Source of the DNA: Chloroflexota bacterium
Lineage (GTDB): Bacteria > Chloroflexota > Anaerolineae > Anaerolineales > Villigracilaceae
Reading direction: 5' to 3'
DNA length: 64,000 nucleotides
Assembly (NCBI GenBank): GCA_026390015.1
Contig: JAPLGS010000099.1
Coordinates: forward strand, 40,093-104,092
Shown: piece by piece, positions 33,714 through 43,419 of the stretch
Layout: every line of letters begins with the position of its first letter
Numbering within the stretch: the first letter of the stretch is position 1
Notes under the pieces: model-generated
Told to the model about the DNA's origin: nothing
Databases searched by the model: none
What the model saw: the letters and a program-made list of their open reading frames with translations, nothing else
Made by a program: the position numbers and the translations under genes

Positions 33714-35033
33714 TTACGCGGGCTGAACGGCGGCCTTCGCGACCACATCTTCCAGCATCTTAGTAGTGAGGGATTTCGGTCGTTCAAGGGGCATGCCAAG
33801 AGCGCGCGCCCAAACGTAGTTTGCGGTCACGCCAAGCGCGCGGCCAACTCCGAACAACACAGTATAAAAATCAAAATCGCGCACGCCGTAGTAATACTGC
33901 AAAGTGCCAGAGATCGCATCCACATTCGGGGCGGGATTCTTGGCTTTGCCTTGTTCGCGGAGAACGGCGGGAACCACGTCAAAAACCATGTCGGCCAGGC
34001 GGATGAGTTCGTCTTCGGGGAAGCGCTTCTTGGCGAATTCCATTTGCGCGGTGAAGCGTGGATCAGGCACACGCAAAACAGCGTGACCATAACCGGGGAT
34101 GACATGTCCGCCGTTGAGGGTGTCCCATGCGAATTTGTACAAATCTTCGCGGGAGGGAACGCCGCCAAATTTCTGGTGAACTTCCATCAACCAACCAAGG
34201 CACTCTTGATTTGCAAGACCATGCAAAGGTCCAGCGAGACCGTTAAGCGAGGCGGAGAAGGAAAGATATGGGTCGGAGAGAGCGGATCCAACGAGGTGCA
34301 TGGTATGGGCTGAGACATTCCCAGCCTCGTGATCACTGTGTAAAATGAAATACAAGCGGGCGAGTTCAGAATAGCCCTTCTTGTCAGAGATCTTCATCAT
34401 CTTGGAGAAGTTCGCACCATAATCCAATTTGGGACTGTACTTTGGCTTGGATGTTTCGCCAAAATATTTCATGCGATAGATGAACGCTGCAACAATCGGA
34501 AGTTTCGCAGTCAGGTCGAGACTGTCTTCGAGGGCAGCTTCCCAATACGCATCTTTCTTCATGCTGTGATATCTGCTGGCGAAGACTGAACCGTTCTGTA
34601 AAGCGAGAACCGCCTGCGAGAAAAGCGTCATCGGGTGAGTCTCTTTCGGCATGGTCTTGAGCATCTTGAAAACATAATCAGGCACAGCCGAGCGCTTCGC
34701 CCATTCTGCTTCCACTTCGAGAGCCTGTTCCTTGGTGGGAACTTCGCCGATCATCAACAGGTAATACAAGCCGCCGACCAACGGCATCTTATTGCCGCGA
34801 CCTTTGGGAAGTGCCTTCAACAATTCGGGGATGGACAAACCGCGGAAGCGAATCCCTTCGGCTGGATCAACATAAGAAATATCGGACATAAGTGATTTAA
34901 TGTCGCGCATACCGCCGACGATCTGACCTACGGTGACATCTGCCACTTTTACTTCAGCATGTTCCTTCGAAAGGGACTTAATTCGTTCGCGCCATGCGGG
35001 CAGCTGAGCAGACATTTTTTCGTGAAGAATCAT
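33714..35033 (-). CDS. gltA: Citrate synthase, mitochondrial-like type I
   Basis: A 439-residue citrate synthase condensing oxaloacetate and acetyl-CoA. HSDHEAGNVSAHTMHLVG, LAGPLHGLANQE, IPGYGHAVLRVPDPRF and REQGKAKNPAPNVDA supply the three active-site residues (His, His, Asp) and match the mitochondrial enzyme much better than the E. coli GltA type. The end RALGMPLERPKSLTT is also eukaryote-like. Of two adjacent ATGs, 35033 is better spaced from AAGGAG than 35036. Malate dehydrogenase follows upstream on the same strand. Confidence 0.93.
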   Translation of the reverse strand: MILHEKMSAQLPAWRERIKSLSKEHAEVKVADVTVGQIVGGMRDIKSLMSDISYVDPAEGIRFRGLSIPELLKALPKGRGNKMPLVGGLYYLLMIGEVPTKEQALEVEAEWAKRSAVPDYVFKMLKTMPKETHPMTLFSQAVLALQNGSVFASRYHSMKKDAYWEAALEDSLDLTAKLPIVAAFIYRMKYFGETSKPKYSPKLDYGANFSKMMKISDKKGYSELARLYFILHSDHEAGNVSAHTMHLVGSALSDPYLSFSASLNGLAGPLHGLANQECLGWLMEVHQKFGGVPSREDLYKFAWDTLNGGHVIPGYGHAVLRVPDPRFTAQMEFAKKRFPEDELIRLADMVFDVVPAVLREQGKAKNPAPNVDAISGTLQYYYGVRDFDFYTVLFGVGRALGVTANYVWARALGMPLERPKSLTTKMLEDVVAKAAVQPA

Positions 35034-35046
35034 CATTAACTCCTTT

Positions 35047-35113
35047 TATGAGTATACAAGTAGATAAAGTAAACACGTACACTTACTTACCTGTGTACGT
35101 GTTTACCTGTGTT
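35047..35113. repeat. GTAAACA/GTTTACC repeat cluster between gltA and mdh
   Basis: The 82 bases between the two genes contain GTATACAAGTAGATAAAGTAAACACGTAC-type units followed by ACCTGTGTACGTGTTTACCT, imperfectly inverted. The units match the cluster at 20667-20752. No separate promoter is evident. Confidence 0.65.
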
Positions 35114-35116
35114 CAT

Positions 35117-36070
<954 letters not shown>

Positions 36071-36314
36071 TTATTTTCAATAATTCTATCCGAAAGTATA
36101 CAAGTTCAAAAGTACAAAATGTCACATGTTTTGACACACAAAATGACAAAATTGGCCTAAAAAAGGCCTCCTTTGTGCCGATTTGGCAGGAGACCTTCTA
36201 ATTACGCGATTGGAAAATGTGTCGCACCAGACTTAATGAGAGGAAACTTCAAGATTAGATTCTGCTGCTTAATGAGGATCAACCACCCGTCAGGTGCACC
36301 GCTTCTGCTTATCG

Positions 36315-37256
36315 TTAGGCTGATTCCGCTTCGAGGAAACGAGTCGCCTGAATGGCCGCCGCCGCGCCCATCCCCGCTGATGTGATCACCTGACGGAAAT
36401 GCGGGTCAGCGATTTCGCCGGCCGCGTACACGCCTGGAATATTTGTTTCCATTTTGTCGTTGACAATGACATAACCCAGATCGCTCATTTCCAATTGACC
36501 TTTGAACATCTGTGTGTTCGGCACATGCCCAATAAAAACGAAGAAACCATCTGTATCAAAAGTGGATTCAACGGCGGTCTTCACATTTTTCAATTTCAAA
36601 GTTGTGACCTTATCCGAGCCGATAACTTCTGTCACTACAGTATCGAGAATAAAATTCATCTTTGGGTGTTCCTTTGCGCGCTTCTGCAAAACAGAGCTCG
36701 CCCTGAATTCGTCGCGGCGATGGATCACGGTCACGGAGGATGCGTAGCGTGTAATGAAGAGACCTTCTTCGAGCGCAGAGTCGCCGCCGCCTACGATCAC
36801 AACTTTTTTATCCTTGAAGAACCAGCCGTCACAAGTGGCACAATACGAAACACCGCGGCCTGTTAGCTCAACTTCGCCGGGAATATTTAGGTGAGTTGGA
36901 TTCGCACCCGTAGTGAGAATTAATGTATCAGCAAGATATTCGCCGTTATCCGTTGTCACCTTGTATGGCCGTTGTGACAGATCCACTTCGTACGCCATAC
37001 CAAACTCCACTTTCGCGCCAAAGTTTTCAGCTTGCTTTTGGAACAACTCGCCCAGCTCCGGTCCGCCCACGCCTGTTGGAAAACCTGGATAATTTTCAAT
37101 GGTGTGCGTCAACGCGGCTTGACCGCCCAACTGCATCCCCGTCAACACGACCGGCTCAAGTTCCGCGCGCGCCGCATACAGCGCCGCCGATAACCCCGCA
37201 GGGCCGGCTCCCAATACTAAAACTTTCACATGTTTTTCATTATTATTTGTAGACAT
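36315..37256 (-). CDS. trxB: Thioredoxin-disulfide reductase
   Basis: A 313-residue flavoprotein that reduces thioredoxin with NADPH. LVLGAGPAGLSAALYAAR binds FAD, YCATCDGWFFKD has the redox pair CATC (about 145-148), VVIVGGGDSALEEGLF binds NADPH with HRRDEFRAS selecting the 2'-phosphate, and GVYAAGEIADPHFRQVITSAGMG closes FAD binding. GDS/E variants are within normal limits. AGGAAA lies before the ATG. It is not linked to a thioredoxin gene here. Confidence 0.95.
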   Translation of the reverse strand: MSTNNNEKHVKVLVLGAGPAGLSAALYAARAELEPVVLTGMQLGGQAALTHTIENYPGFPTGVGGPELGELFQKQAENFGAKVEFGMAYEVDLSQRPYKVTTDNGEYLADTLILTTGANPTHLNIPGEVELTGRGVSYCATCDGWFFKDKKVVIVGGGDSALEEGLFITRYASSVTVIHRRDEFRASSVLQKRAKEHPKMNFILDTVVTEVIGSDKVTTLKLKNVKTAVESTFDTDGFFVFIGHVPNTQMFKGQLEMSDLGYVIVNDKMETNIPGVYAAGEIADPHFRQVITSAGMGAAAAIQATRFLEAESA

Positions 37257-37485
37257 TATTGTTTCCTATTAGGTGAAATTTACCTTTGATATTTTTATCA
37301 ACCATATTCAGGACGATGCTTTGTCTCAGGTTATTACTGTCACGCATTGTATCAGATGCCGGAAAACGTGAAAAGTTACAAGCAGACAATTCTGGAGTCG
37401 CCTGCGCTGAATTTTTTTCCTACACTTCTCTTACAAGGTCTCCACAATCTCTCACTCACCCTTCCATAATTTCTCCACAATGGAT

Positions 37486-37494
37486 TGCTATTAT
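37486..37494 (+). promoter_or_regulatory. Extended -10 promoter TGCTATTAT
   Basis: TGCTATTAT lies about 46 bases before the ATG at 37540, with GGAGG in between. It is a variant of the TGCTATAAT motif seen at other starts. Confidence 0.45.
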
Positions 37495-37539
37495 AGGGGC
37501 GAAAGAACAAATCAAATCAATCACCTATTGGAGGTAAAA

Positions 37540-38001
37540 ATGTCTCGTAAAGATCCTTTCATTGTTTTTAGACTGATCGGCTTACTGCTCGTGATCGGTC
37601 TCATCGTTGGCGGAGGAGCAATGGCTTACCGCGCTGGAGTCTCTCAAGGAATTTCACAGGCTCCTGCAGTTGCCACCGCGATCTCAAAAGCCGCAGAAAG
37701 CGGACAGGTCGCGCCAGTCCCACCGATGATGGGTCGCGAATATGGTTACGGATATGGATATGGCCCCGGCTTTTATCCCATGTACGGTCATCATTTTGGC
37801 TTCTTCCCATTCGGCGCGATCTGCGGCTCCATCTTCTTCCTCTTTTTCTTCTTCGGCTTCATGAAGATGATCTTCTTCCGCAGAATGTGGGGTGGACGTA
37901 ACGGTCATCATGGCCCACCGTGGATGCATCAGCATGACCATGATTGCGAAGAGAAAAAAGACGGCGAAAAGAAAGACAAATCACCTGAAGAAAAGAAGTA
38001 A
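37540..38001 (+). CDS. Gly/Tyr- and His-rich membrane protein
   Basis: A 153-residue protein of no family that I recognise. A first span (about 9-30) leads to an exposed Gly/Tyr-rich stretch GREYGYGYGYGPGFYPMYGH, then a very hydrophobic second span rich in Phe (about 98-121) and a charged tail with His clusters (NGHHGPPWMHQHDHDCEEKK). His, Asp and Cys in the tail could bind metal. It precedes a two-component system on the same strand, separated by a terminator. TTGGAGG gives a clear start. Confidence 0.65.
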   Translation: MSRKDPFIVFRLIGLLLVIGLIVGGGAMAYRAGVSQGISQAPAVATAISKAAESGQVAPVPPMMGREYGYGYGYGPGFYPMYGHHFGFFPFGAICGSIFFLFFFFGFMKMIFFRRMWGGRNGHHGPPWMHQHDHDCEEKKDGEKKDKSPEEKK

Positions 38002-38011
38002 GAAGCTTAAA

Positions 38012-38044
38012 AATTCTGGCGACAGTTGCACTGTCGCCAGAATT
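38012..38044. terminator. Intrinsic terminator between the His-rich protein and response regulator
   Basis: A perfect 15-bp stem AATTCTGGCGACAGT/ACTGTCGCCAGAATT with a 3-base loop. It insulates the two-component genes from the upstream gene. Confidence 0.85.
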
Positions 38045-38072
38045 CCTAATACCCAATTCCTAATTCCTAACT

Positions 38073-38078
38073 TATACT
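38073..38078 (+). promoter_or_regulatory. -10-like TATACT before the response regulator gene
   Basis: TATACT ends 6 bases before the ATG at 38085, implying leaderless mRNA. It follows direct copies of CCAATTCCTAATTCCTAA. Confidence 0.45.
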
Positions 38079-38084
38079 CTCCCC

Positions 38085-38762
38085 ATGCAAGAACTCATCC
38101 TCATCGTAGATGATGAACCCAAGATCGTGCGCCTCGCGCGAGATTATCTTGAGAAAAACGGATTTCGCGTCATCAGCGCCGCAGACGGTCAATCAGCGCT
38201 GACAACTGCCCGCCGCGAAAAACCAGATCTGATCGTACTCGACCTCATGCTGCCCATCATGGACGGGCGCGAAGTCTGCAAGATCCTGCGCCGCGAGAGT
38301 GATGTGCCCATCATCATGCTGACCGCCCTCGCCGAAGAAGTGGATCAGATCACGGGGCTGGAAATCGGCGCGGACGATTACATCACCAAACCATTTTCGC
38401 CGCGCGCGTTGGTTGCGAGAATCCGCGCCATGCTACGCAGAACGCGCGGCGAGATCAAGACTCCAGCTGTCATCCGTGTAGGCGCGCTTGAAGTTGACTC
38501 TGAAAAGCATACGGTCACTTACAACAACAAACCCATTCAACTGACGCCCAACGAATTCAAACTGCTCACCCTTCTCGCAAATCGCCCCGGACAAACTCTC
38601 ACTCGTGAACAACTACTTGACGATCTGCACGGCGGCGCATCCAGCATTGACCGTAGTGTGGATTCCCACATAAAGAATCTGCGCCGCAAACTGGAAGCGG
38701 AATCAAAAATCTCATTGATCGAAACTGTATACGGAATCGGTTATCGCTATATGATCGTTTGA
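38085..38762 (+). CDS. OmpR-family response regulator
   Basis: A 225-residue two-domain regulator. The receiver (ILIVDDEPKIVRLARDYL, phospho-Asp in LIVLDLMLPIMDG near residue 53, Lys in GADDYITKPF) is joined to a winged-helix DNA-binding domain (LTPNEFKLLTLLANRPGQTLTREQLL to ETVYGIGYRY). The histidine kinase gene starts 19 bases after the stop. Its targets are unknown; the upstream His-rich membrane protein is a candidate. Confidence 0.95.
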   Translation: MQELILIVDDEPKIVRLARDYLEKNGFRVISAADGQSALTTARREKPDLIVLDLMLPIMDGREVCKILRRESDVPIIMLTALAEEVDQITGLEIGADDYITKPFSPRALVARIRAMLRRTRGEIKTPAVIRVGALEVDSEKHTVTYNNKPIQLTPNEFKLLTLLANRPGQTLTREQLLDDLHGGASSIDRSVDSHIKNLRRKLEAESKISLIETVYGIGYRYMIV

Positions 38763-38781
38763 ACGTTCAAACATTAAACCC

Positions 38782-39867
38782 ATGTCTCAACACAATCACC
38801 CGCATTTCCCACCCCGCCACTGGAAAGGCAATCGCCGCTTTTTCATACTGCCATTTTTTCTTGTATTTGGCTTGATGAGCCTGCTCTTCATCGCGGGCAT
38901 CGGCGCGATCATTTATCTCGTCCTCACGCAGCGAGCAGAAATTATTCGCGGCGGATGGCTTTTATTATTTTGCGGCATCCCCTTTATTTTTATCTTCATC
39001 ACTTCCATTATCGGCAATTTAACGTTTCGACGATTCGGCAGGCCGATGTCGGATATTTTTTCTGCGATCGATTCCATTTCTGAGGGTGATCTTTCCATCC
39101 GTGTGCCCGAGAATTATCCGCGCCAATTCGGTCAACTTGCGCGGCGTTTCAATCACATGATCGCCGAGCTTGAACGTGCCGAACAGCAGCGCCGCAATCT
39201 CACCGCTGACATCGCACATGAACTTCGCACGCCGCTTCATATTATTCAAGGCAATCTCGAAGGAATACTTGATGGCGTTTATCAGCCGACTTCCGAACAT
39301 ATCAACAACACATTGGACGAAACTAAACTACTCGCGCGTCTCGTGAATGACCTGCAGACTCTGTCGCTTGCGGAGGCGGGACAACTTCCGCTTCACCCTA
39401 CTCGATTCCTGTTGGCTGATCTGCTAGCTGATCTCACTTCAAGTTTTTCCGCCCAAGCCGCATCCCTCGGCATTGATTTGAAAACTAACATTGCCGACCC
39501 AACCAAAGAATTTACCGCAGACTATGACAGGTTGAATCAAGTGCTGTCCAATTTAATATCGAACGCGCTTCGACATACACCTCAAGGCGGGATAATTTCC
39601 ATCGCAACAAGCACAGCTCCCTTCGGGGAATCAATGGTCAGTGGGATCAGAATCGTTGTCAAAGATAGCGGTCAAGGCATCCCCGCAGAAGAACTTCCGT
39701 TTATCTTCGATAGATTCTGGCGCGGAGATAAATCCAGATCTGAACGGACAAACAGCGGACTCGGACTCGCGATTGCCAAACAACTCATCCTCGCGCACCG
39801 TGGGACGATCGAAGTGCAAAGCAAAGTAAACGAAGGCTCAACATTCATTATTGAATTGCCCGATTAG
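38782..39867 (+). CDS. Sensor histidine kinase
   Basis: A 361-residue membrane kinase. Two spans (about 21-48 and 58-78) enclose a very short loop, so the signal is probably sensed in or near the membrane. HAMP (about 80-133), HisKA with the phospho-His in DIAHELRTPLHII (about 149) and HATPase with NLISNALRHTPQGG, DSGQGI and SGLGLAIAKQL follow. It pairs with the OmpR-type regulator just upstream. A short loop of this kind is typical of intramembrane-sensing kinases. Confidence 0.94.
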   Translation: MSQHNHPHFPPRHWKGNRRFFILPFFLVFGLMSLLFIAGIGAIIYLVLTQRAEIIRGGWLLLFCGIPFIFIFITSIIGNLTFRRFGRPMSDIFSAIDSISEGDLSIRVPENYPRQFGQLARRFNHMIAELERAEQQRRNLTADIAHELRTPLHIIQGNLEGILDGVYQPTSEHINNTLDETKLLARLVNDLQTLSLAEAGQLPLHPTRFLLADLLADLTSSFSAQAASLGIDLKTNIADPTKEFTADYDRLNQVLSNLISNALRHTPQGGIISIATSTAPFGESMVSGIRIVVKDSGQGIPAEELPFIFDRFWRGDKSRSERTNSGLGLAIAKQLILAHRGTIEVQSKVNEGSTFIIELPD

Positions 39868-39882
39868 GGGTAAAATTTTGAA

Positions 39883-40908
39883 ATGAATTTTTTGCACACG
39901 AATACGAACGTGAAGCGGCTGTTCTATTTTTTCGCTCTTCTTTTTATATCCCTTTGTGTTTACAAAGTCATCGCGCAAATCTACAGCCCATACTGGCAGG
40001 ATCTATCAGATACTGCCAGCGGAGTCTTGACAGGTCATCCACTATGGCTCGCGTATCAAAATCGCTTACTGGGACCTTACCTCGTCCATTTGATTTCTGC
40101 GATCGGAATTTCGAATGTATCGGCTATCAAATTATTCACGCTGTTGTCGATCACGATTCAAAACCTTGTTTTATTCGGATTACTGACAAAATCGGGGGTT
40201 TCTTACAATAGATTATTGAGCTATATCATATTCTATTCATTCATATTTATTTGCATTCAAGATTATGGCTTCTACACATGGGACAGTATTGACGCAATAT
40301 TGTTTACTTTTTTTGCATGGGGAATCTTTCAGGGTAAATCCACAACTTATTTTATTTTTCTTTTTTTGGTTGCCATCATCAATAGGGAAAGCGCGCTTTT
40401 CATCAGCTTGTATCTGATTATTGACTCGTTCCAAATCCACAACGTGAAGATTCATTTTTCATCCAAGTCTAAACTTGCAATTGGGAGTCTCCTGACAATC
40501 GGCGGCATCATTTACACAAAGCTGATCCGTGATTATTTATTTATCAGCCGGCCAAACGGTCTGCTAGACACTGCCAATGCACGGACAGGAAATCAGATTC
40601 ATTTTCTAAAAAACATCCTTGATATCTTCTTCAACAACCTGACTTCGCTCAACATCCTGAATTCAATATTCATTATAGGATCGGTTATCTATCTCGTATA
40701 TTTTATAAAATACTATACAGACCGTCAGCTTAAAGCTTTTGCTCTGTTTATCATTCTGATTGTGAATATCATGATCTTTGGCGGGATCAATGAAACCAGA
40801 ATGTACATCATTCTCATACCGTTTTTAATATTTTTTCAGATCGGATTTGGGGAATCAAAACCTGATACCGCAACAAGCGGTAGAATTGCCGTCAATGGAA
40901 ATCTCTGA
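39883..40908 (+). CDS. Multispan membrane protein of unknown function
   Basis: A 341-residue hydrophobic protein with about eight to ten spans, A/T-richer than its neighbours. No catalytic motif is recognised; the layout loosely resembles EpsG- or glycosyltransferase-like membrane proteins (WQDLSDTASGVLTGHPLWLAYQ, NRLLGPYLVHLI). It starts 16 bases after the kinase gene, and its last 14 bases overlap the chosen uvrC start. Foreign origin is possible given the composition. Confidence 0.6.
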   Translation: MNFLHTNTNVKRLFYFFALLFISLCVYKVIAQIYSPYWQDLSDTASGVLTGHPLWLAYQNRLLGPYLVHLISAIGISNVSAIKLFTLLSITIQNLVLFGLLTKSGVSYNRLLSYIIFYSFIFICIQDYGFYTWDSIDAILFTFFAWGIFQGKSTTYFIFLFLVAIINRESALFISLYLIIDSFQIHNVKIHFSSKSKLAIGSLLTIGGIIYTKLIRDYLFISRPNGLLDTANARTGNQIHFLKNILDIFFNNLTSLNILNSIFIIGSVIYLVYFIKYYTDRQLKAFALFIILIVNIMIFGGINETRMYIILIPFLIFFQIGFGESKPDTATSGRIAVNGNL

Positions 40909-42772
40909 AAAACTACAGGGTATTCTTACCACATTGCCTGCCAAGCCAGGCTGTTATATTTACCACAATGCCGAGGGGACGATCATCTATGTCGGCAAAG
41001 CCATCAGCCTGAAAAACCGCGTTCGATCCTATTTCCATTCAGACTCGAGTCACGATGCGAAGACACGCCGCCTCGTGCGCGAGATCGTGGATATCGAGTG
41101 GATCGTGGTCGGCTCGGAACTTGAGGCGCTCATTCTTGAGATGAATCTCATCAAGAAGCACCGCCCAAAATACAACATCCGTCTCAAAGATGACAAGCGT
41201 TATCCCTACATAAAAATTCACCTGAACGAGCCTTTCCCCATTGTGACAGTCACGCGGCAAATGGAGGAGGATGGCTCGCGCTATTTTGGTCCGTACACTT
41301 CGGCGTGGGCGGTTTATCAAACATTGGATGTACTGCGCCGAATCTTCCCATATCTGACCTGTGACCGCGAGATCACAGGCCTCGACAAACGCGCCTGTCT
41401 TTACTTTGACATCAAGCTGTGCATTGCCCCCTGCATCGGAGCTGTCGACCAGGCAGGATACCGCCAAATGATCTCCGATTTGATGGAGTTCCTAAGCGGA
41501 CACAGCGAAGACATTGTGACGCGCCTCGAAGCCGAAATGCAAAAGGCTTCTGAAGAAATGCGTTTCGAGAAAGCCGCGGCAGTGCGTGATCAACTAAAGG
41601 CTATCAGTTCCATTATTGAACGACAGAAAATTGTTTTCGCATCTGATTACAAAGACTCAGATGTGTTGGCCATGGCGCGCACTGACGGTGAAGCCTGCGT
41701 GCAGATATTCTTCATTCGCGGCGGAAAATTGATCGGACGCGAATATTTCATCCTCGAAGGCACAGAAGACACGGATAATCAGGAAGTGATGACTGAGTTC
41801 GTCAAACAGTTTTACACTGAAGCCGCGAACATTCCTGAGCAGGTGATGATCCCGGAAGAAATAAAAATGGAGGAAGCCAGTATCATCAGCCAATGGCTCA
41901 AGTCTAAACGCGGCGGTCAAAAAGTGGAAATATTCGTACCGAAGGATGGTCAGCCGCATGAATTGGTTGAGATGGCCGCTGAGAACGCGTCTGAAACTTT
42001 GCAGGCGCTGCGCGCTCAATGGCAAGCGGATGCTCACAAGCAGGAACAGGCGCTCGGCGAATTACAATCCGCGCTGAAATTATCGGCGCCGCCAAATCGA
42101 ATCGAATGTTATGATGTCAGTCACACACAAGGTGTGGCAACAGTCGGCGCGATGGTTGTGTTTGAACAAGGCGTACCAGCCAAGAAACTTTATCGCAAAT
42201 TCAACATTGACAGCACCAGCATCGGCGCGCCTGATGATTTTGCGTCGATGGAGGAAATGCTCACGCGTAGATTCAAAAGATGGCGATCTGCTGAAGAAAC
42301 CGAACCAAGCCCGGGCGCGAAAAAAGATGCGTCATTTTCCTTCCTGCCTGATCTGATCATTATCGACGGCGGCAAAGGTCAGCTCGGACGTGTGGTCAAA
42401 GTCCTCGAGCAATTTGGCTTGTTCGATAAAGTGCCCGTGGTCGGACTCGCAAAACAGGAAGAAGAGATTTTCTTTCCGCATAACAGCCAGCCATTAATTT
42501 TGCCGCGCCACTCGCAGGGACTGTATCTCGTGCAAAGGATCCGCGACGAGGCGCACCGCTATGGAATCACGGCGCATCGCGCACGCCGCTCGAAACAGGG
42601 ACTTGCATCGCAGCTGGATTCGATCCCAAACATTGGGCCTGCGCGCAGAAAAGCCCTCTTGAAATATTTTGGTTCTATGGATAAGATTAGAGAAGCAAGC
42701 GTTGAAGAACTAACCACGGTCAAAGGTATGAATAAATCTGCAGCGGAATCGATCAAAGCGCATTTGGAATAG
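40895..42772 (+). CDS. uvrC: Excinuclease ABC subunit C
   Basis: A 625-residue nuclease of nucleotide excision repair. The GIY-YIG domain (GCYIYHNAEGTIIYVGKA) makes the 3' cut, the UVR motif (EKAAAVRDQLKAI) contacts UvrB, the RNase H-like C-terminal nuclease (IECYDVSHTQG, DLIIIDGGKGQL) makes the 5' cut, and a helix-hairpin-helix pair (SIPNIGPARRKALLKYFGS) ends the protein. ATG 40895 is chosen by homology; an in-frame ATG at 40847 would lengthen the overlap with the membrane protein gene. Confidence 0.95.
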   Translation: MEISEKLQGILTTLPAKPGCYIYHNAEGTIIYVGKAISLKNRVRSYFHSDSSHDAKTRRLVREIVDIEWIVVGSELEALILEMNLIKKHRPKYNIRLKDDKRYPYIKIHLNEPFPIVTVTRQMEEDGSRYFGPYTSAWAVYQTLDVLRRIFPYLTCDREITGLDKRACLYFDIKLCIAPCIGAVDQAGYRQMISDLMEFLSGHSEDIVTRLEAEMQKASEEMRFEKAAAVRDQLKAISSIIERQKIVFASDYKDSDVLAMARTDGEACVQIFFIRGGKLIGREYFILEGTEDTDNQEVMTEFVKQFYTEAANIPEQVMIPEEIKMEEASIISQWLKSKRGGQKVEIFVPKDGQPHELVEMAAENASETLQALRAQWQADAHKQEQALGELQSALKLSAPPNRIECYDVSHTQGVATVGAMVVFEQGVPAKKLYRKFNIDSTSIGAPDDFASMEEMLTRRFKRWRSAEETEPSPGAKKDASFSFLPDLIIIDGGKGQLGRVVKVLEQFGLFDKVPVVGLAKQEEEIFFPHNSQPLILPRHSQGLYLVQRIRDEAHRYGITAHRARRSKQGLASQLDSIPNIGPARRKALLKYFGSMDKIREASVEELTTVKGMNKSAAESIKAHLE

Positions 42773-42780
42773 GAGCAAAT

Positions 42781-43095
42781 ATGGTTACAGAATTGGTTGT
42801 TATTCCGAAGGGAACTCATAATATTTTACGGAGATTAACAGGGCAATCCCGTCCTGATGTTGCATTGTCGCTTGCCATCAAAGAATTAATTCACTTCCGC
42901 ATCGAATCCACAAAAGCGCGGATTGCCGCTTATGAACAAAAATATGGAATGGGTTTTCCAAAATTTGAAGAAGCGTGGAAAAACGAAAAAGTTAAAGATT
43001 CATACTCATATCCTGTGGAGCAGGATTACATGCAGTGGGAAACTGCACTTGCTGATCTTAAGTTACTTGAAGAAATTTTAGAATGGCAGGCTTAG
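42781..43095 (+). CDS. Putative antitoxin paired with a TumE-like protein
   Basis: A 104-residue helical protein, 8 bases after uvrC. SRPDVALSLAIKELIHFRIESTKARIAAYEQKYGMGFPKFEEAW resembles small proteins encoded next to toxin genes, in which a conserved KYGM-F-EF segment follows a ribbon-helix-like N-terminus. I do not assign a named family. The toxin-like gene starts 3 bases after its stop. Antitoxin is an inference from this pairing. Confidence 0.55.
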   Translation: MVTELVVIPKGTHNILRRLTGQSRPDVALSLAIKELIHFRIESTKARIAAYEQKYGMGFPKFEEAWKNEKVKDSYSYPVEQDYMQWETALADLKLLEEILEWQA

Positions 43096-43098
43096 TAA

Positions 43099-43419
43099 AT
43101 GGAAGAATTTGAACGGCATCTGGACGCTGTTTGTTCAAAGTTGTCTTTTGTAAAAAGCATAACGATATTTTCTTCGACAGAAAGTTCCAATCTCTGGAGG
43201 ATTACCCTGAGCGACGACACGTTCGTTGATGTTTATTATAGTGAAATCACAGGTAAAACATCGTTTGCGCATATCATGGGCAGCAAGCGAATATTGGGCG
43301 CGGATAATGCAGGAGGCTGGCATTGGCATCCGAGCAAAGCCCCCGATTCCCATATTTCATCCGAGACTGAAATTACCATCGAAGAATTTATGGAAGAATT
43401 GGAATCAACCTTTAAATGA
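43099..43419 (+). CDS. TumE-like (DUF6516-like) putative toxin
   Basis: A 106-residue alpha/beta protein. The pattern of a beta-sheet with SSNLWRITLSDDTFVDVYYSE, a central basic patch and GADNAGGWHWHPSKAPDSH recalls the DUF6516/TumE group, whose members carry a His-rich DN-xxHH-type motif before the last helix. The assignment rests on this motif memory, not on a search. It is co-directional with the preceding small gene (3-base gap) and its stop overlaps the response regulator start (ATGA). Confidence 0.5.
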   Translation: MEEFERHLDAVCSKLSFVKSITIFSSTESSNLWRITLSDDTFVDVYYSEITGKTSFAHIMGSKRILGADNAGGWHWHPSKAPDSHISSETEITIEEFMEELESTFK

